Positions 42,074 to 50,266 of a stretch of DNA of 64,000 bases are shown one piece after another. The first letter of the stretch is position 1; every line of letters begins with the position of its first letter. Under the pieces are notes generated by a model. That model was not told the DNA's origin. It made no database searches and saw nothing but the letters and a program-made list of their open reading frames with translations. Source of the stretch: Bradyrhizobium sp. MOS002 (GTDB lineage Bacteria > Pseudomonadota > Alphaproteobacteria > Rhizobiales > Xanthobacteraceae); assembly GCF_003020115.1 (NCBI RefSeq), contig NZ_PYFX01000004.1:496001-560000 (forward strand). The letters are read 5' to 3'. The position numbers were made by a program, and so were the translations under genes.

Positions 42074-42889
42074 ATGGCCAAGGTACTGGTCGTGACGTCA
42101 GGCAAGGGGGGCGTCGGCAAGACGACGACGACCGCCGCACTGGGGGCTGCGCTCGCGCAACGCGGCGAAAAGGTCGTGGTCGTCGATTTCGACGTCGGCT
42201 TGCGCAACCTCGACCTGGTGATGGGCGCCGAACGCCGCGTCGTGTTCGACCTCATCAACGTGGTGCAGGGCGTCGCAAAGCTGCCGCAGGCGCTGATCAA
42301 GGACAAGCGGCTGGAGAACCTCTGGCTGCTGCCGGCCTCGCAAACCCGCGACAAGGACGCGCTGACCGAAGAGGGCGTGGGCAAGGTCATCGACGATCTG
42401 CGTAGCCGTTTCGACTGGGTGATCTGCGACAGCCCGGCCGGCATCGAGCGCGGCGCCTCCATGGCGATGCGCTTTGCCGACGAAGCCGTGATCGTCACCA
42501 ATCCCGAAGTCTCTTCCGTGCGCGATTCCGATCGCATCATCGGCATGCTCGATTCCAAGACGGTGCGGGCCGAAAAGGGCGAGCGGGTCGAGAAGCACAT
42601 TCTCATCACGCGTTACGATCCCTCGCGCGCCGCGCGCGGCGAGATGCTGACCATCGAGGACATCCTCGAAATTCTTGCAACACCCTTGCTCGGCATCATC
42701 CCGGAGAGCCAGGACGTGCTGCGCGCCTCCAACGTCGGCACGCCGGTGACGCTGTCGAACGCGGAAGGCGCTCCGGCGCGGGCCTATATCGACGCGGCGC
42801 GACGGCTGTGCGGCGACACCGTGCCGATGCAGGTGCCGACCGAGCGCAAGGGCTTCATGGACCGCCTGCTGCGACGGAGGGCCGCATGA
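42074..42889 (+). CDS. minD: Septum site-determining ATPase MinD, 271 aa
   Basis: [20 protein letters not shown] is the deviant Walker A motif (two lysines, about 6-17), [20 protein letters not shown] and [15 protein letters not shown] the switch regions. The C-terminal [13 protein letters not shown] is the amphipathic membrane-targeting helix. It shuttles on and off the membrane with ATP and carries MinC. Its stop overlaps the minE start (ATGA). Confidence 0.98.
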   Translation: MAKVLVVTSGKGGVGKTTTTAALGAALAQRGEKVVVVDFDVGLRNLDLVMGAERRVVFDLINVVQGVAKLPQALIKDKRLENLWLLPASQTRDKDALTEEGVGKVIDDLRSRFDWVICDSPAGIERGASMAMRFADEAVIVTNPEVSSVRDSDRIIGMLDSKTVRAEKGERVEKHILITRYDPSRAARGEMLTIEDILEILATPLLGIIPESQDVLRASNVGTPVTLSNAEGAPARAYIDAARRLCGDTVPMQVPTERKGFMDRLLRRRAA

Positions 42890-43167
42890 GCATGGGTTTG
42901 CTTCGGCTTCTCCGCGGCAACAAGGCCTCTGCACCCGTCGCGCGCGAACGGTTGCAGATCCTGCTTGCCCATGAACGCGGACTGCGCGGCCAGCCCGATC
43001 TGCTCGGTGTGCTGCGTGAGGAAATTCTCGCGGTCGTCTCCAGGCACGTCACGCTGGACCCGACCAAGGTCATCGTCCGACTCGATCGCGGCGACGAGGT
43101 CTCGACCCTCGAGGTCGATATCGAGGTGCCCAACGATTTCGAGCGCAAGCGCGCGGCGGCCGGGTAG
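42886..43167 (+). CDS. minE: Cell division topological specificity factor MinE, 93 aa
   Basis: ATG 42886 overlaps the minD stop. The product has [20 protein letters not shown] followed by [10 protein letters not shown] (N-terminal membrane and MinD-contact helix) and [35 protein letters not shown] (dimer beta sheet). It triggers MinD ATP hydrolysis. Normal length. Confidence 0.97.
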   Translation: MSMGLLRLLRGNKASAPVARERLQILLAHERGLRGQPDLLGVLREEILAVVSRHVTLDPTKVIVRLDRGDEVSTLEVDIEVPNDFERKRAAAG

Positions 43168-43203
43168 GGACTTCGGCCGCGACGCTTCAAATTGGGGTGG
43201 GTG

Positions 43204-43240
43204 AAAAGGCGGTCCGCTGGGCATAGCGGGCCGCCTTTTG
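43204..43240 (+). terminator. Terminator after minE
   Basis: AAAAGGCGGTCCGCT and AGCGGGCCGCCTTTT pair around a short loop; T's follow, 37 nt after the minE stop. Confidence 0.75.
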
Positions 43241-43260
43241 CGCGCCGATGGGAACGCTGC

Positions 43261-43286
43261 GGAACGAGGTCCGGGGCTCAATCGTT
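43261..43286 (+). promoter_or_regulatory. EcfG (general stress) promoter
   Basis: GGAAC (43261-43265), 17 nt, CGTT (43283-43286): an exact match to the EcfG consensus GGAAC-N16/17-CGTT. The ATG of the next gene is 57 nt further. Confidence 0.7.
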
Positions 43287-43342
43287 ATGAAACACCCGCG
43301 GCGTCGCGATGCACCGCGGTTTCGTCAAACGGGAGAATGCCC

Positions 43343-43528
43343 ATGATGACCGAGGTCCAGGTCCACAACGTCGCGCGCCAGATGCTGGAACAGCATGGTT
43401 TTGCGGCGATCGCGAAGGCCGCCGAACAGGCCAGGGCCTGCGAGGGCCGCGGCGAGGCCGATGAGGCCAAGGAGTGGCGTCACCTCGCCGACGCGATGAA
43501 GACCATTCGCGGTCCGCACCAGAGCTGA
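43343..43528 (+). CDS. Small soluble hypothetical protein, 61 aa, stress-promoter driven
   Basis: ATG 43343 lies six nt after GGGAGA; an earlier ATG at 43337 is too close to that site. The product is helical: VHNVARQMLEQHGFAAIAKA, ...ARACEGRGEADEAKEWRHLA. This pattern is common in small rhizobial proteins with no assigned role. The perfect EcfG promoter upstream predicts induction by general stress. No signal peptide. Confidence 0.65.
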   Translation: MMTEVQVHNVARQMLEQHGFAAIAKAAEQARACEGRGEADEAKEWRHLADAMKTIRGPHQS

Positions 43529-43541
43529 CACTCGCGCGCGT

Positions 43542-43793
43542 TCAACGCTCCCCGCGGTCGGCGCCCTGCGGCGACGTGCGATTCTGCGTTTGCGGCTGGG
43601 AGCGCTCGCCCGTCTCCTTGCAGGGGAGCGGCTCCCACGAGCCGTCCGGCGCCTGCTGATAGGCGCTGCACGATGACGATGAGGTCGATTTGTCCTCGCT
43701 TTTCTGGGCGTCGGAATTCTTCGCCAGCACGGGCGCTGTCAGCACCGGTGCGACGGCAAACGCGACGGCGAGAAGGACATGATTGATCCGCAT
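43542..43793 (-). CDS. Secreted small hypothetical protein, 83 aa
   Basis: ATG 43793 begins a signal peptide (RINHVLLAVAFAVAPVLTAP) with likely cleavage after VLA. The mature part is Ser/Lys/Glu-rich with SSSCSAYQQAPDGSWEPLPC, two cysteines 15 residues apart and a 'CxxYQxxPDGSWxxLPC' layout that I have seen in small rhizobial secreted proteins. Function unknown. Confidence 0.65.
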   Translation of the reverse strand: MRINHVLLAVAFAVAPVLTAPVLAKNSDAQKSEDKSTSSSSCSAYQQAPDGSWEPLPCKETGERSQPQTQNRTSPQGADRGER

Positions 43794-43903
43794 GGGGCTT
43801 CCCTGTTCGAGTTTCGAAGAGAGCCGCATGCTGGCGAGGATTGTGACGATTATTGGCCAGAGCAGAAGTTCCGGCGCGGCGTACTTAACGCCGCGCAATA
43901 GCG

Positions 43904-44293
43904 CTAGCCGCCCTTGCTGCGGATCAGGCCGGCGAGGTTTGTCTTCTGGGCCTCGCACCAGCTGGGCATGCCGAGGCGGCGCTGATTGAGGTCGGTCGCC
44001 TGGGTGGCCACCGCGACCTCGGCCATCAGATCGTCGTCCTGCTTCTCGCCCATCTTGCCGCCGGTGTGCATCCAGGCGATCGCCTTGCGGACCTTCTCGG
44101 TGGTGCCTTCGGGCAGCTGCATCTGCTCCGCCTTCTGCACCAGATCCTGGTAGGCGACATCCGTGCCCGGACATTCGACCTTGGCGGCGAAGGCCTGCAA
44201 GACCAACGTGACATAGGTTGAACGTGGATGGTCGGCCGCTTGGGCCGGCGCCGCCAGCAGCAACAGGGCCGTCATCAGAAAACCAGTGCGCAT
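43904..44293 (-). CDS. Secreted hypothetical protein, 129 aa
   Basis: A clear signal peptide (RTGFLMTALLLLAAPAQAAD), then a helical mature region with two cysteines (VECPGTD and PSWCEAQ) that probably pair. IAWMHTGGKMGEKQDDDLMA and NQRRLGMPSWCEAQKTNLAG are the most conserved-looking parts. I recognise no family. The downstream gene (43542-43793) is on the same strand 110 nt further. Confidence 0.65.
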   Translation of the reverse strand: MRTGFLMTALLLLAAPAQAADHPRSTYVTLVLQAFAAKVECPGTDVAYQDLVQKAEQMQLPEGTTEKVRKAIAWMHTGGKMGEKQDDDLMAEVAVATQATDLNQRRLGMPSWCEAQKTNLAGLIRSKGG

Positions 44294-44385
44294 CCTTGGT
44301 ACCTCCCCGGATTTTTGGGAAGGCTAGCGGCTGGCGCGCCGCTCCGCAATGGGGATAGCGTGCGGCCGCGAAGCCGGCTGGCGAG

Positions 44386-44616
44386 CTAGCGCCGCCAGGC
44401 CGGCACGGGATCGAGCGGCGTGCGATAGACCTCTTTGTGATCGCGGTCGGTGACGCGCACAGCGCAACCCTTGCTTTGCAGCTCGGGCTTCACCTGCGAC
44501 AGCTCGGTGGCCAGTTGAACGGCGCGATCGGAGGCGACCTCGATGTCTTCGAGGATGATACCGCCCTGGTTCTTGAACTCTTCACCAACCACGAGATCGA
44601 AGGAATAGTAAGGCAT
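44386..44616 (-). CDS. DUF6894-type small protein, 76 aa
   Basis: PYYSFDLVVGEEFKNQGGII, then LEDIEVASDRAVQLATELSQ, then AVRVTDRDHKEVYRTPLD. The 'MPxYxFDL..G......D..G..L.D...A...A' strand-helix-strand pattern is that of DUF6894. These small proteins are frequent in Bradyrhizobium with unknown role. No signal peptide. Confidence 0.7.
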   Translation of the reverse strand: MPYYSFDLVVGEEFKNQGGIILEDIEVASDRAVQLATELSQVKPELQSKGCAVRVTDRDHKEVYRTPLDPVPAWRR

Positions 44617-44762
44617 CCGAATTCCCCGGTATGACGAATTGAGCTTCGGGTCGACATTTCAACACGTGACCGATGGTACCACTGAGTCGATGTTTATCGA
44701 ATGAACGGCGCGCGCAATCTCTGTGCTTATGGCGCAGAAATGATGTGCAGCGTTCCAGCGTG

Positions 44763-44777
44763 TTAAGATTTTATTAA
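44763..44777 (+). promoter_or_regulatory. CtrA box in the intergenic region
   Basis: TTAA (44763-44766), GATTTTA, TTAA (44774-44777): exact TTAA-N7-TTAA. No annotated gene starts just downstream on the plus strand, but a terminator does (44848), see the ncRNA entry. On the minus strand it is 147 nt before the DUF6894 start. Confidence 0.5.
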
Positions 44778-44789
44778 ACATGTCGGCGT

Positions 44790-44884
44790 GATCATGAGGC
44801 ATGGAATTGCAGCAGAACCGGGCTCCGGGAACCGGCAGCTGCAAGAGAAGGCCGCCGGCATAGATCCCGACGGCCTTTTCTCTT
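44790..44884 (+). ncRNA. Candidate small RNA between a CtrA box and a terminator
   Basis: Plus-strand sequence from just after the CtrA box to the T-run of the terminator contains nested GC-rich pairing (CCGGGCTCCGGGAACCGG) and a final hairpin. It holds a 30-codon frame from ATG 44791 whose product I do not recognise. A short transcript, coding or not, is plausible. Confidence 0.3.
44848..44884. terminator. Bidirectional terminator
   Basis: AAGGCCGCCGG (44848-44858) pairs with CCGACGGCCTT (44867-44877) with one mismatch; TTCTCTT follows on the plus strand. On the minus strand it would end the 45000-46025 transcript, 116 nt after that gene's stop. Confidence 0.65.
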
Positions 44885-44999
44885 GATGAAAGACGATCGA
44901 AGCATCGCTTCCCGTAGTCACCCGGATTCAACACCTCACATCGACTCGGACAGCATCGCCGGCGCGACGCGTCGCGTCGTGTCGTTGCGTGACGATCGT

Positions 45000-46025
45000 T
45001 CAACGCAGCGGCATTGGCGGGCGTACGACAGGTCCGTCGTCGTCGGCAACGGCTTGCGTCGTCGTCACTGGCGCAGCGGGCGGTGGGACTGCGGAAGCGT
45101 GCGACGGCGGCGTCGGTGCGAGCGACGCGGGCGAATAAGCCGGCATGTAAGTCTGCGACACGACCGGCTTCGGTTTGCGAACCGGCGGCGCCGCAGGCCT
45201 CGGCGGCAGCGCGGACATTTGTGCGCGCGGATCGACGCGCGGCCTCGCGTCGGCCACCGGCTTCGGCGCGGACGGCTTCGCCATCTCGCGTGCCATCTGC
45301 TCCTGCCCGGCCTTCAACTCGGCGATGTTGGCCTTGAGCTGCTCGATCTGTTGCGCCATCGCGGCGAGATCGCGCGTCATCGACTGCACCGATGGCGCAG
45401 CATCGGATTGTGTTGTCGTGGGCGCCGCTGCAGCAACCTGGGTTGCAGGGGGAGCCGCGGTTTGATCGGCCGCATGATCCGTTGTTGCTTGATCTGTTGC
45501 GGCCTGGTCCGCAGGCGGCGCGGCCTGTGCGGCGGCGACCGGTGCCGTCTGCGACGTCGAAGGCAGCAGCGACGCCAATGCCGGCGTCCATTCGGCCAGC
45601 ATCTGTCTTGCGGTGTCGCCGTGTTTGTCCCAGGCGACAGTGGCGGCCGCGCTTCCGCCCGCAAACAGCATCGTGACGAACGCACCGCGCAGCCACTTGC
45701 CGGCTGAGGAGCGCTTCTGCCGGCTGAGGCCATCACTGGCCGCGACACGCACGGCGGTGTCGACCGAGGGCGTTGCCGCCTGCGGCTCCGCGACGGGACT
45801 GAACCTTGGCTCTGGATTCATTCTGGGCTTCAGCAGGAACGCCGGATCTATTTTGGGTTCCGGACGGGGCGTGATCTCAGGCGCGAGCGCGGGCGCAACG
45901 CTGAGAGGGCGCGAGGCCAGCACAATGTCAGGCGAAATCTGCACGGCATCGTGCGGGTCGTTGTTCGTGACCGTGTCCTTCACGATCTCATCGACGATTT
46001 GCCGAGAGTTCAGCGTCGCGAGCAT
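45000..46025 (-). CDS. Membrane-anchored Pro/Ala-rich coiled-coil protein, 341 aa
   Basis: The start is ATG 46025; a longer frame is rejected. Residues 1-100 are soluble with charged and proline-rich stretches. One membrane helix follows (WLRGAFVTMLFAGGSAAATV, about 110-130). The rest is an Ala/Gln/Thr-rich region, a coiled coil (MTRDLAAMAQQIEQLKANIA, about 215-245), and a Pro-rich tail (PVVRPPMPLR). This type is found in Bradyrhizobium as a conserved hypothetical protein. It could be an envelope spacer or a partner of a polymer export system. Function unknown. Confidence 0.65.
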   Translation of the reverse strand: MLATLNSRQIVDEIVKDTVTNNDPHDAVQISPDIVLASRPLSVAPALAPEITPRPEPKIDPAFLLKPRMNPEPRFSPVAEPQAATPSVDTAVRVAASDGLSRQKRSSAGKWLRGAFVTMLFAGGSAAATVAWDKHGDTARQMLAEWTPALASLLPSTSQTAPVAAAQAAPPADQAATDQATTDHAADQTAAPPATQVAAAAPTTTQSDAAPSVQSMTRDLAAMAQQIEQLKANIAELKAGQEQMAREMAKPSAPKPVADARPRVDPRAQMSALPPRPAAPPVRKPKPVVSQTYMPAYSPASLAPTPPSHASAVPPPAAPVTTTQAVADDDGPVVRPPMPLR

Positions 46026-46204
46026 CGCAGCTCCTTTTGAAGCCTGGGTGTTTTGAAGCCCAGTGTTGAGTAGTTGAAGTCTTGGTCGTCCGCATTGGCG
46101 CGAGCAGAACCGTGAGGTGAGCCCATCCAAATCCCCAAATCCGAGGAGGGCCAAGCACCACGACGCACGAGTCCAGCCGGGTTTGACCAAAGCAAGGCGA
46201 GGGG

Positions 46205-47008
46205 GTGGAGACTGTGCGACGCTCTTGCGCCGTTTGTGGTGATGGAACCCGCCTGATCAAACACGCGCCCGTGTTCCGCGATGCCTTGTTTTCAGCACGA
46301 TTTTGGCAGCATCTGGTGTTGCTGGGGGTGCTGCTATCGCTATTGGGGCCGGCGGTGCCAAGATCCTTATTCGTTCTATTCGTCGTTGCCATGCTTCCGT
46401 TGGGCGGCTGCATGCAGACGACACTTTCGCCATCGACGGACGCGAGCATGACGCCGCGCGACCGGCAGTTGCTCGCGCATACGCCTTATGCGCAGGCGAA
46501 CGTGCCGGAGCAATATCTCCGTCATATCGTCGATTATCCGCGCAAGGAGCAGCCGGGCACGATCCTGGTCGATACCGATGCGCGCTATCTCTATTTCGTG
46601 CTGCCCGACGGCAAGGCGATTCGTTACGGCGTTGCGGTCGGCGAGGAAGCCATGGCGTTCTCCGGGGTCGCGCGGGTCGGTCGTCTGGCGGAATGGCCGG
46701 ACTGGGTTCCGACGGCGGACATCCAGGCGCGGCTCGGGCCCTATCCGGCGCGCGTGCCCGGCGGTCCCGCCAATCCGCTGGGGTCGCGGGGCATCTATCT
46801 CTATGCCGGCAACAAGGACACGCTCTACCGCATCCACGGCACCAACCAGCCGGAATATATCGGGCAGGCGATCTCGTCCGGATGCATCCGGATGCGCAAC
46901 GAGGACGTGATCGATCTCTATGACCGGGTGAAGCTCAATTCAATGGTCGTGGTGCTGCCGCCCGGCCAGAACGCGCAAGTCGAGGCGCGGCCCAGCTGGC
47001 GCGGGTGA
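46205..47008 (+). CDS. L,D-transpeptidase (YkuD) lipoprotein, up to 267 aa
   Basis: The YkuD domain (about 115-260) has GTILVDTDARYLYFVLPDGK, then YRIHGTNQPEYIGQAISSGC and IRMRNEDVIDLYDRVK. HGTN...SSGCIRM contains the catalytic His and Cys. The protein cross-links meso-diaminopimelate residues of peptidoglycan or attaches outer-membrane proteins. The frame opens with GTG 46205; a GTG at 46355 (VPRSLFVLFVVAMLPLGGC) gives a short signal ending in an LGGC-type lipobox, so I favour that start. The call of lipoprotein depends on it. Confidence 0.88.
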   Translation: METVRRSCAVCGDGTRLIKHAPVFRDALFSARFWQHLVLLGVLLSLLGPAVPRSLFVLFVVAMLPLGGCMQTTLSPSTDASMTPRDRQLLAHTPYAQANVPEQYLRHIVDYPRKEQPGTILVDTDARYLYFVLPDGKAIRYGVAVGEEAMAFSGVARVGRLAEWPDWVPTADIQARLGPYPARVPGGPANPLGSRGIYLYAGNKDTLYRIHGTNQPEYIGQAISSGCIRMRNEDVIDLYDRVKLNSMVVVLPPGQNAQVEARPSWRG

Positions 47009-47015
47009 GGTACCC

Positions 47016-47444
47016 CTAGTTCTCGGGCCGGGCGACGCGCCATTGCAGCGTCGTCGCATTGCCGTTGGCCTCGCCCGGCGCCTTGTCGGCCGGCGAGGTG
47101 TAGAGCGGACGATAGCGGTATGCCCACATCTTGCTGCCGTCGTTGCGGCTGATCACGGTGAAATCGCCGATCGCCTTGGCATCGGCCGTTGCCGATAGCG
47201 GAACCCAGCTCTCCACGCACTTGCCGTTGCAGTTCGAGGTCTTGCCGGTGGTATCGCGCTCGTAATAGTAGAGCGTCATGCCGTTGAGGTCGACGAGCGT
47301 GGGGCCCTGCTTGGTCAGGATCACTTTCGCCGGTGAGGTCGCGGGCTTCGGCGGAGGAGGGGCATCGCCGCCGCCGTGGCCATTTGCGAGCGACGGAGCG
47401 GTCGAGAGCGCGATGGCCGCCGCCGCAATAAGGAACCTGAACAT
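47016..47444 (-). CDS. Secreted-repeat (COG4315-type) protein, 142 aa
   Basis: A signal peptide (FRFLIAAAAIALSTAPSLAN) is followed by His/Gly- and Pro-rich sequence and a repeat core: QGPTLVDLNGMTLYYYERDT, KTSNCNGKCVESWVPLSATA and YRYRPLYTSPADKAPGEANG. The 'LYxxxxD...SxCxGxCxxxWxP' motif is typical of the Secreted_repeat/PF03640 family. Cys pairs are probably disulfides. Function unknown. A CtrA box lies 23 nt upstream. Confidence 0.82.
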   Translation of the reverse strand: MFRFLIAAAAIALSTAPSLANGHGGGDAPPPPKPATSPAKVILTKQGPTLVDLNGMTLYYYERDTTGKTSNCNGKCVESWVPLSATADAKAIGDFTVISRNDGSKMWAYRYRPLYTSPADKAPGEANGNATTLQWRVARPEN

Positions 47445-47466
47445 CCGAAACTCCAGACCGGCAAAG

Positions 47467-47481
47467 TTAATCGCGCGTTAA
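47467..47481 (-). promoter_or_regulatory. CtrA box before the secreted-repeat gene
   Basis: TTAA (47467-47470), TCGCGCG, TTAA (47478-47481): exact TTAA-N7-TTAA, 23 nt upstream of the start at 47444. Confidence 0.5.
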
Positions 47482-47623
47482 ACGCCAATGCTGCCGACCC
47501 TAACAGGCGAAGGTTAGTTCCTGGTTTCGCGATACTGCGACAATTACGGGTAGAATTACGGGGGCTTTTTGTCCTAGCGCGTTTTCTTGACGCGGACGGG
47601 TATCCACTTCGCTCGAAAACGCT

Positions 47624-48088
47624 TTATGCCTGCGCCTCGCGCAGCGGAGCGCGGCTGAGTTCGTTTCCGGCGGCAATGGCCTTGTGCAGAAGGCGCATCA
47701 GATCCTCACCTTCCTTCGCGCTGAGGCCGCGCAGCATGATGCGTTGCGCGGATTCGACGGCCGGCGTGATCTTGCGCAGCGTGCGGCGGCCTTCGTCGGT
47801 GATCTCGAGCTCGCGGGCACGACGGTCGCGGCTCGAGGCGCGGCGCTCTGCGAGCCCCTTCTGCACGAGCCGGTCGATCACGCCGGTGATGGTGGTGCGG
47901 TCGTAGGCGATCAATCCTGCGAGCGTCACCTGGTCGAGCCCCGGATTGGCCTTGATGGTCGCGAGCGCGGCGTATTGCACCGGCGTGAGGTCGAAGCCGG
48001 CATCCCCGACCTCGGCCAGAAACACCGCGACCGCGATCTGCTGGAATCGGCGCGCCAGATGTCCGGGCATGTCGTTGTTGTCTTTCAC
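47624..48088 (-). CDS. MarR-family regulator, 154 aa
   Basis: The GTG at 48088 has GGAG upstream at proper spacing. The winged HTH is LTPVQYAALATIKANPGLDQ, VTLAGLIAYDRTTITGVIDR and LVQKGLAERRASSRDRRARE, a textbook MarR DNA-binding region with dimer helices at both ends. It is divergent from a flavin monooxygenase gene and shares an intergenic palindrome, so it likely represses that gene in the absence of an aromatic ligand. Confidence 0.92.
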   Translation of the reverse strand: MKDNNDMPGHLARRFQQIAVAVFLAEVGDAGFDLTPVQYAALATIKANPGLDQVTLAGLIAYDRTTITGVIDRLVQKGLAERRASSRDRRARELEITDEGRRTLRKITPAVESAQRIMLRGLSAKEGEDLMRLLHKAIAAGNELSRAPLREAQA

Positions 48089-48129
48089 CGAATTTCTCCG
48101 TTGGGGCACACGGCCGGGATCGTTGACAA

Positions 48130-48150
48130 GTATACTGATAGTCAGCATAC
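48130..48150. promoter_or_regulatory. MarR operator within the monooxygenase promoter
   Basis: GTATACTGA, TAG, TCAGCATAC: nine-base arms with one mismatch. TTGACA (48123-48128) lies just before, and CATACT (48146-48151) 17 nt later would be the -10, so the palindrome fills the spacer. Confidence 0.65.
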
Positions 48151-48189
48151 TGAGCAATATCCAAACAGACGTCGGCGAGAGAGGTGCTC

Positions 48190-50112
48190 ATGCAATTCCA
48201 TCTCAATGGATTTCAGCCGGGCGACCCTGAAATCGCCGATCCCGCGGCGCGCATTCAAGCCTCTGGCGCAACAGGGGGCGTGCCTGAAAGGGTCGATGTC
48301 CTCATCGTCGGCTGTGGCCCTGCGGGCCTGACGCTCGCTGCCCAGCTTGCGCAGTTTGCTGACATCAAGACCTGCATCGTCGAGCAGAAGCCGGACCGCT
48401 TGCTGGTTGGGCAGGCCGACGGCATCGCCTGCCGTACCATGGAGATGTTCCACGCCTTCGGATTCAGCGAGCGCGTCCTGAAGGAAGCTTGTTGGGTGAA
48501 CGAGACGACGTTCTGGAAGCCGGACGAGCGGATGCCGGAACATATCGTACGCAGCGGCCGGGTGCAGGACGTCGAGGACGGCTTGTCGGAATTCCCGCAC
48601 GTCATCCTCAACCAGGCCCGCATCCATGACGGCTTTCTCGACGTCATGCGCAAAGCGCCGGCCAGGCTTGAGCCGCATTACAGCCGGCGCCTGCTCGACC
48701 TTCAGGTCGATCCGGCCGCGGGTCCCGCCGACCACGCCGTGACGGCGCGGCTCGAACGGGTCGATGCCGGGAACGAGGGCAAGGTCGAGACGATCAAGGC
48801 GCGTTATGTCGTCGGCTGCGACGGCGCCCGCAGCACGGTGCGCAAATCGATCGGCCGCGAGTTGCTCGGCGATTCCGCCAATCATGCCTGGGGCGTGATG
48901 GACGTGCTGGCGGTGACTGATTTTCCGGACATCCGCTTCAAGGCCCTGATCCAGTCGGCGAAGGACGGCAGCCTGCTGATCATTCCGCGCGAGGGCGGCT
49001 ACATGGTCCGTCTCTATGTCGAGCTCGCCAAGCTCGACATCGGCGAGCGCGTCGCCAACCGCAACATCACCGCCGATGACGTGATCGCGAAAGCGCAGCG
49101 GATCCTGAAGCCGCACACGCTCGATGTGAAGGAGATCGCGTGGTGGTCGGTCTACGAGATCGGCCAGCGCCTGACCGACAAGTTCGACGACGTGCCGGAG
49201 ACCGAGATCGCTACGCGTCTGCCGCGGATATTCATCGCCGGCGATGCCTGCCACACCCACAGCCCGAAGGCGGGGCAGGGCATGAACGTCTCGATGCAGG
49301 ACGCCTTCAATCTGGGTTGGAAGCTCGCTGCCGTTTTGCGGAAGCAGTCTGCGCCGAGCCTGCTGCATTCCTATTCGGCCGAGCGCCAAGCGGTTGCGAA
49401 AGAGCTGATCGATTTCGACCGCGAATGGGCGGGGATTCTTGCGTCCGCCGCCAAGGCCGGCGGCGCCGATGCCGCCAGGACGCAGGACTATTTCGTCAGG
49501 CACGGTCGCTACACCGCGGGCACGGCCACGCATTACCGCCCGTCGCTTCTGACCGGAGCGACGTCCCACCAGCATCTCGCGCAAGGCTTCGTCATTGGCA
49601 CGCGCTTTCATTCTGCACCGGTGATCCGGCTTGCGGATGCAAAGCCGGTGCATCTCGGTCACGCTGCGCCGGCGGATGGCTGCTTCCGAATCTACGCGTT
49701 CTCCGGGGCGGAGGATCCGGCAGCAGCCGGCTCGGCCATTCGCGCCTTGTGCAATTTCCTCTCCGAGGCGCGGGAGTCGCCGCTCCGGCGTTACACCCCC
49801 GCGGCCGCCGACATCGACAGCGTGATCGACCTGCGGGCGATCTTCCAGCAGGATCATCGCGAGCTCGCCGTCGAGGCGATGCCCGCGCTGCTGCTTCCGC
49901 GCAAGGGCCGGTACGGCCTGATCGACTACGAGAAGATGTTCTGTCCGGACCTCAAGAATGGTCAGGACGTTTTCTCTATGCGCGGTATCGATCGTAAGGC
50001 CGGCTGCATGATCGTGGTGCGGCCGGATCAGTATGTCGCGACCGTGCTGCCGCTCGATGATTTTGCTGCACTTGCTGCGTACTTCGACGCCTTCATGCTG
50101 CAAGTTAACTGA
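48190..50112 (+). CDS. FAD-dependent aromatic monooxygenase (3-hydroxybenzoate 4-hydroxylase/phenol hydroxylase type), 640 aa
   Basis: ATG 48190 with GAGAGAGG upstream. VDVLIVGCGPAGLTLAAQLA (about 36-55) is the FAD Rossmann motif, VVGCDGARSTVRKSIG (about 212) the DG motif, and IFIAGDACHTHSPKAGQGMN (about 348) the GD motif. A thioredoxin-like C-terminal domain (about 470-635) is present as in phenol 2-monooxygenase and 3-hydroxybenzoate 4-monooxygenase, whose length (about 640) it matches. It probably hydroxylates a small phenol with NADPH. MarR control predicts induction by the substrate. No ring-cleavage gene is adjacent. Confidence 0.88.
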   Translation: MQFHLNGFQPGDPEIADPAARIQASGATGGVPERVDVLIVGCGPAGLTLAAQLAQFADIKTCIVEQKPDRLLVGQADGIACRTMEMFHAFGFSERVLKEACWVNETTFWKPDERMPEHIVRSGRVQDVEDGLSEFPHVILNQARIHDGFLDVMRKAPARLEPHYSRRLLDLQVDPAAGPADHAVTARLERVDAGNEGKVETIKARYVVGCDGARSTVRKSIGRELLGDSANHAWGVMDVLAVTDFPDIRFKALIQSAKDGSLLIIPREGGYMVRLYVELAKLDIGERVANRNITADDVIAKAQRILKPHTLDVKEIAWWSVYEIGQRLTDKFDDVPETEIATRLPRIFIAGDACHTHSPKAGQGMNVSMQDAFNLGWKLAAVLRKQSAPSLLHSYSAERQAVAKELIDFDREWAGILASAAKAGGADAARTQDYFVRHGRYTAGTATHYRPSLLTGATSHQHLAQGFVIGTRFHSAPVIRLADAKPVHLGHAAPADGCFRIYAFSGAEDPAAAGSAIRALCNFLSEARESPLRRYTPAAADIDSVIDLRAIFQQDHRELAVEAMPALLLPRKGRYGLIDYEKMFCPDLKNGQDVFSMRGIDRKAGCMIVVRPDQYVATVLPLDDFAALAAYFDAFMLQVN

Positions 50113-50215
50113 CGGGCCGGCAACCTCTTGGTCGCTGTGTCGATGAACGGCGAATGAATATTGAACCGCGCGCGGCATCCGTCTCGATCTTTCGACGAAT
50201 GAGACCTTCGTGCGC

Positions 50216-50240
50216 GGAACGCCCGTTCTGCTGGCGCGTT
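50216..50240 (+). promoter_or_regulatory. EcfG (general stress) promoter
   Basis: GGAAC (50216-50220), 16 nt, CGTT (50237-50240), exact to consensus; the ATG of the next gene is at 50267, with a short leader. Confidence 0.65.
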
Positions 50241-50266
50241 CCGACTCGAACGAGGAGGAATACGCC

